Of a stretch of 64,000 nt of DNA, positions 23,601 to 29,600 are shown one piece after another. Below the pieces are notes generated by a model that saw only the letters and a list, made by a program, of their open reading frames with translations, was not told the DNA's origin and did not search any database. Position 1 is the first letter of the stretch; every line of letters starts with the position of its first letter. The stretch comes from Blastomussa wellsi (taxonomy: Eukaryota > Cnidaria > Anthozoa > Scleractinia > Plerogyridae). Both the position numbers and the translations under genes were made by a program. The stretch is taken from positions 6,730,710 to 6,794,709 of the forward strand of contig OX393570.1 of the NCBI GenBank assembly GCA_947652115.1, in the 5' to 3' direction.

Positions 23601-26600
23601 GTCAATTCGTCCCATAAGCCCAGGGGAATTGCCACTGGTGAACACTGAGCCTCCGGAGCCAAGCGCCTGAACTCCTGCCAATGAAAGCGAGACAACGCGT
23701 CAGCAATTTGATTGTGAATGCCTGGAACGTGCTGTGCTGTAAAGGTAAAACTGAAACGAGCGGCAGCTAACAAGAGCTTGCGCACAAGAAACATTAGGCC
23801 GGCCACCTTGGATGTCCTGGTGACCAGGATGTTGACTACTGCTTCATTGTCGGAACGAAACAAAACATGCTGCCGAGTCCACGATGGGCCCCAGACATGA
23901 GCGGCAATAACAATTGGAAATAACTCCTTGTAAGCGATTGATTGCCCAGACTGGCAAGGTGCCCAGGCACCGCTAAACCATTCCTGCTGGAAGTAGGCTC
24001 CGAAGCCAAAGGAACCAGCAGCGTCGGACGTCACCTCTAGGTCAGTCGCTGCTGACATGCCTGGAAAGAGCCAAAAGCTCACCCCGTGCCATGATGAGAG
24101 AAACTCATCCCACCACTGTAGGTCCAAATGGAACTCGGAATTCAAACGAATGGGGTGATCCCGGCGGCGGAAACAGCAGAGCAAATCAATCATGCGGCGA
24201 ATGAAGGACCGGCCAGGCCAAACGACTTTAGCCGCATGGTGCAGATGGCCGATCAGTGACTCAAGCTGGCTGCGTGACGTACACCGCCGAGAACGCCATG
24301 AGGTAATTAGTTGCCTTAGGGCCGCCAACTTATCTTCCGGAAGGCGAGCGCACATCTCTATGGAGTCTAACTCTATCCCAAGCACCACTAGCTGTGTGGC
24401 TGGTCCTACACACTTGGCGGGGTGGAGAGGCAGCCCCAACGTCTGGCAGACTGCTTGTGCTGTAGCCAAATTTCGGGCGCATTGATCAGAACTGGGAGAT
24501 CCCGCAGTGATAAAGTCATCCAAGTAGTGCAAAAGGTCAGTCAGGTGATGTTTGTGCAAGAGAATCCACTCCACCATGGTTGCGACAGAATTGAAGATAT
24601 ACGGTGCGGACCGAAGACCGAAGGGGAGTGCAAGGTCAACATAATACATTCCCCGCCACCGTATACCTAAGAGGAAACGATCGTCAGGGTGCACTGCGAC
24701 GTTGCGGTAAGCGGCCTCTACGTCAAATTTTGCCATCAGGGCCCCTAGCCCATATTTAGCAACCACGCCAATAATCTGGTCAACTTTAATGTACTGCATA
24801 GAAAACTCTTCCGCACTTATACCGTCATTAACACTCGAACCACTGGGGGAAGAGAGATCGACAATAAGGCGCCACTTCCCGGGTTGGCCTCTTTTAGGGA
24901 TCACCCCAAAGCTGCTGACGTGTAAATTTGGCAAAGGGGGAACCTCAAATGGGCCAGCCACCCGACAGCGAGCCACCTCGTTAGCCAGATAGTCGTCAAT
25001 GACACCAGGGTGCTGCGAGGCCGACAGCTTATTCTTTTTGGCTGACTTAAGTCTGCGAGGTGGGTTAAAACCCAGACGGAAACCGAACTGGAGACCGTTA
25101 AGGACATACGCGACAGCCTCTTGGTCTGGGTGACCCACTAATGCTCTAGCGAACTCTGCAGCGTTGAGGGGGCTCACTGCTGAAACCGGATGAAGGCTGG
25201 AAAGAGCTAGGAAAATAAAAATAAAACGGAAAAATCATCACTCATCGCAAGAAGCAACCAAGAAAAACAAAAGCCAAAAACCAAATATGTTTAATGGAGG
25301 CACACCTTACAAATGTACTAATTAGTTGAAAGCACAGGAAAGAAAAAAAAAATAAATAAATAAATAAATAAAAACAGGCTAGGATGGCAAGCAGAAGGTA
25401 ACTAACAGCCAAACCCGACTGCTGCTAGGACCACACACTCAACAACTATAACACACATCAGCATGACAGTAAAATGTAAAACTACTGCAAGGCGGAGCTC
25501 GGCCAGGGGTCCTAAGTAGAAAATCACACACGCATAAAAAAAAAAAAAACTCATTGAAATGTTGTCAAACAAGATTACTAGCATAAATTTGGCCAAGTAT
25601 GATAAAATACTGGATGAAAGGGGCATAAATCAACAAGTGTCAGCAAAACAGGAGTAAATGCATAACTGCGGCAGGGCCGCTGCAAAGTACAAGTCATCAA
25701 TTCAGAACAGAGACAGACACTGCTGGACACGGGTAGCAAATTTGGCGTTAAGTGCGACGGTGCTTGTTGCTAGAAGAGGACCTTGGAGCCCCCGGCGAAG
25801 AAGAACGACGCTCATCCCGCTTGCGTTTTGACGAGCTTGTGCAAGCGATAGAACGGTGAGGGCCAGAGCACGACGAGCAACGGTGAGCGTACCTGCACAC
25901 CGCCCGAGGAGCCGTGCAGCGCCCCCTATTCCATGATCTGCACTCCACTACACTGCCACTGGATCCGGTGGGTTCCCAATCGTTGGTACTAGTGGACGTA
26001 GGTGGACGTGCGGCCGAGCCCGCTGCGTGAAAATTAAAAAGCTGTGAATTCATTTCGGACCAGTCAGTAAGCCTCGTGGCCGCGGCGTGTTCGCGAAAGG
26101 CCTTATCGTAGTGGAGCCAAACTCGACCGCTGAACTCCCGATAAGTGCGGAGAATGAGGAGCTGATATTGCAGTAGGTCCTTCGATCGGTGAGGGAAGTG
26201 GGATATCACTATGAAGGCAAAAACTGCAAACGCCTCCAGCCAAGTGGCGATATCCTCGATCTTGCGTCGAGGTTTCTTGGGTTGAGGTGTGTACAACAGA
26301 TGACCATCTAGCAAAAGCTGTGGCGATGGATCTTTGGTCTCCAAATTCTCGGGGATCAAGGTGTTCAGATCAATATACTTCCCGGCTACAATCTGGGAGA
26401 CCAGCTTCGAAGGGACCGGAGAAAAGCCTGTCCCGATGACGAACGGTTGATCGGCCAGGATGGCGGATTGTGGGGCGTGTGAGTTGAGGACGCTAAACGT
26501 CCCGGCCGACGACACTGGCAAACTTAATGGCGCTGAACCAAATGACATCGCAGGGGCAGCAAAGGTTGAAACAAAAGAGGGCACTACAAAAGAAGCAGTT

Positions 26601-29600
26601 GGCCTACCTGTAGTGGACGGGATCGTAACAACGTGGTTCGCCATGGACGAGACAGCCGGTTGAGGGAGCGACGACGAGCTTGGCAAAACGGGAACGCCCC
26701 CAACCGCTCCAACAGCCGAGGAAGAAGGCAACACTGGTTGAACGGCATTTGTTCGTTCGGCAGCCATCGCCGCTTGCACTGTTTGTGATATCAAGGCGAT
26801 CATTTCCGGCGATATGCTGTTGATCGGCGTACCGCCTCCGACTCCACTGGCCGAGGTCGTAGGTTGAACAAGCGAAGCTTCCCCGGTCGAGCTAGTTGGT
26901 AGCGACGATGAGGAAGCAGCGTCGAAGAGCGACTGGGAGCTGTTGTTTGTGGCCCGCTGGGCCATAATGAAGACTGCAAGAACTTGGACAGGTCCAAGGC
27001 ACGAAGCACAACCAAAATGCAAGGCGAACAAAACGAGCAAGAGCAATCCAGCACGTAAAACCACGCGAGCAATTGCTTGACCTTTGCCCAAGAGCTGTAA
27101 ATCACTAAACGGCCCTGCAAATACTATCGGGGCGCCCCTAACAATAGTGGGAAACCGCTGGCCAGCATTGTCTCGAGTTTAACCTTGCCTAAATTACATT
27201 TAGCCCCATACAAAGTCAGTGAAGGATACAAGTCACAGCTGTATATTGCTGTTCTGTCCATGAAGATGGCTCAAAGCTAGCCCATGTTGGATTCTAAAAG
27301 TGCAAAAAAATGATCATAAATATAAAACATGGAAGGATAGACGATCTACTGCAATTACAGTGTAGTACTTAATATAGACTGAAACTCTGAAATTGCAAGG
27401 TATTTATTGTCATAACTAGATTGACTTACCTATATTAAATTTCAAAACTTAATGTACTACGACCTTAATAAAAATATTAAAAAAAATATTATAATGCTTC
27501 AGGATATTGATGATGATGATGACAATGATGATGATGACGACGATAACTTACAGATGCATAAAACACAAGTACCAGTGCATGACACAGGTACATAACTACA
27601 TACACGTATTATATGTAGCTATAATTCAAATTTTTACTTTCCATTCAATATACTTACTAATGAATACTTGATTTTCTCACTAGTATAAATGGCTGGAAAT
27701 AAATCAACAAACATGAATCAACTATTAATTATTACATAACGCAGCTTTCATGGCTTATTTTTACAACTAAAAAGTATTTTTCATTGTATAAATGAAGTGC
27801 TGCTGAAGTATTCTTATTATATATACACACATGCATATTGCTATTATTTGCAATTTTTGGCAAGCTAAAGCCAAAAGAACATTGCTTTTCTTAGCCATGT
27901 TAGTGTTGCACATTTTGTAAAGTAGGGAAATGCATTGTCGTGTTGTGTTGTAATGTTCAATAAAAATGTTAAAAAGAAGGAAAGAAAATCAACTACAAGA
28001 TCTAACTAGACTACTGTACATACTGTACAAGATAAAAAAAGATCACCTTTCTGATTTCGTCCAACACAATGCAATGTGAAGTATGTTTCTAGCAAGCAAT
28101 CAAGCAAACTGTCACCAGACTTTGGGACAATGTTTCGCACAGAGATACTTCTCAGGTGCCTTAAACGGAGCTGTGGAAAATGGAGAACCAATTGGAAGCT
28201 TAGAATTATTAAATTATGTGCTTGAAAAGTCAATGTAAAACTAGTCCACTTGGAGGCTTGGTATTTGTTTGGTTGTTAGCCGTGTTTAATCCAGGAAATA
28301 TAATATATACATGCACGTACATTCACTGGACAATTACAGTCGAACTAAGGTTCTTTTGATAAGAACTCTGCAATGTCATGGTGCACAATGTTTCAATGTT
28401 GATTCCTTTGAAAGTTTGCTTGACACAACTTGCAACTTTCAATTCAAATTTTCTCAAGCAACTTGCCAAGCGCTGGTTTCATTTTCCTGTGTTAAATGTG
28501 ATGGATGTAATTTTACCTCTGATTTGAAGAAAGAGGAAAAACTGCCCTATGGTTGACTATTTATCAACAGACGGGAAGAAAATAGCAACAGGCTTTGTTC
28601 AAATGTGTAAGTTCCAGAAATATCCAAACTTCCCCTATAGAAGCAATTGGAAATTCCTGGGGGTAGGAGAGGGGGTTGTCAAAGACCAAAAAATTTCAAG
28701 AAATGTGTTAAAGTGCTACTAGGATGAAAATTGGATGTCTCCAAACTAAGCCATTTTAAAGCATTAAACAGTAGTCTGCATGAGAAGAAAATTGCCGCTT
28801 ACTTTTTTGAAATATCTTTTTTTGTTTACAGAGATATTCAAGTTTTTAAAATATGCAAATTACCTTTAGTGATGATGTCATAGACTCAACCAAATTTCAG
28901 TCAAGTAAATGTAGTAAAAATATCTCACCCACTTTGTATCAGAAATGTTTGATTCTTTGCATCATGACTCTACTAGGTGAGTTGTACAATATGCGATTAA
29001 CGATTATGTTACCATGGCAAAATGCTGGGTCCCAGACCTCCCCAATGTTAAGGGCTATTCTGGCCATTTTTAGCTGTCAATTTTGATATTTCTCAATGAC
29101 TCTGGATCTACATGATTTTGCTAGCATATTTATGTGTGAGGTAGGTTCGTTTGCCTAGTTTTATTTAGCCTGCAAACACAGACGGATTTCCGGCTTTTGT
29201 TTCAAGCCGCCAGTAAATACTGTCTGCGAAACTGAGCCAGGATTTGATTTCCATGACGTCAAGCTCCAGAACTAAACATGCGTGTCGTGCGTGGTGCAAA
29301 CGAGTACGCGTGAAGATATCAACTCCCGTGTGGAGTAAACATTTGGAAAAATCTGCGAGAGATACCAAAGAGATACCAACGCTCAAAAAGCTACAAGAAG
29401 AGGCTATGAGTTGTGTTGTTCTAGGTGAAAATGATTAATTTGCGCACCGGATTTGGGAAATCTTTTATATTTCAAGGATTTCCTGAACTGTTTTCATAGT
29501 TGCAGACTGAATGTGAGAAAAAACATTGTCATCGTTGTCTCACCACCGTTGGTGAGCTTGATTAAACTCCAAGATCAAGTTAGTCATCTTTAATCGCTTG

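Larger units (their letters stand above)
21461..27209 (-). mobile_element. Ngaro-type tyrosine-recombinase (YR) retrotransposon, apparently full length
   Basis: About 5.75 kb, on the minus strand and so in the sense orientation inside UVRAG intron 3. In element orientation: repeat A1 (27209-27035), Gag ORF, RT-RNase H ORF, YR ORF overlapping the RT ORF, then B1 (21965-21849), A2 (21848-21674) and B2 (21577-21461). A1/A2 (175 bp) and B1/B2 (117 bp) look identical within pairs. This split-direct-repeat plan is known for Ngaro and PAT elements. I see neither the methyltransferase typical of DIRS and PAT nor the hydrolase found in some Ngaros. Intact ORFs and identical repeats suggest a young insertion. 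No target-site duplication is evident, as expected for YR integration. The 570 bp between Gag and RT is non-coding, AT-rich, with an (AAAT)n run. Confidence 0.92.
21294..27229 (-). other. UVRAG: UVRAG intron 3 with U12-type splice signals
   Basis: Donor on the minus strand is |GTATCCTTCA (consensus RTATCCTTT). The branch region reads TTTCCTTGAC (consensus TTCCTTRAC), with the branch A 21 nt before the acceptor end (TATTGTAG|). Both signals fit the minor spliceosome. Almost the whole intron is the YR retrotransposon. Confidence 0.75.

Noticed and set aside
26966..27091. 42-residue hydrophobic N-terminal extension of Gag (possible signal peptide)
   Set aside because: Partly encoded by repeat A1, which is repeated non-coding sequence elsewhere in the element. 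The Met at 26965 is the likelier start.
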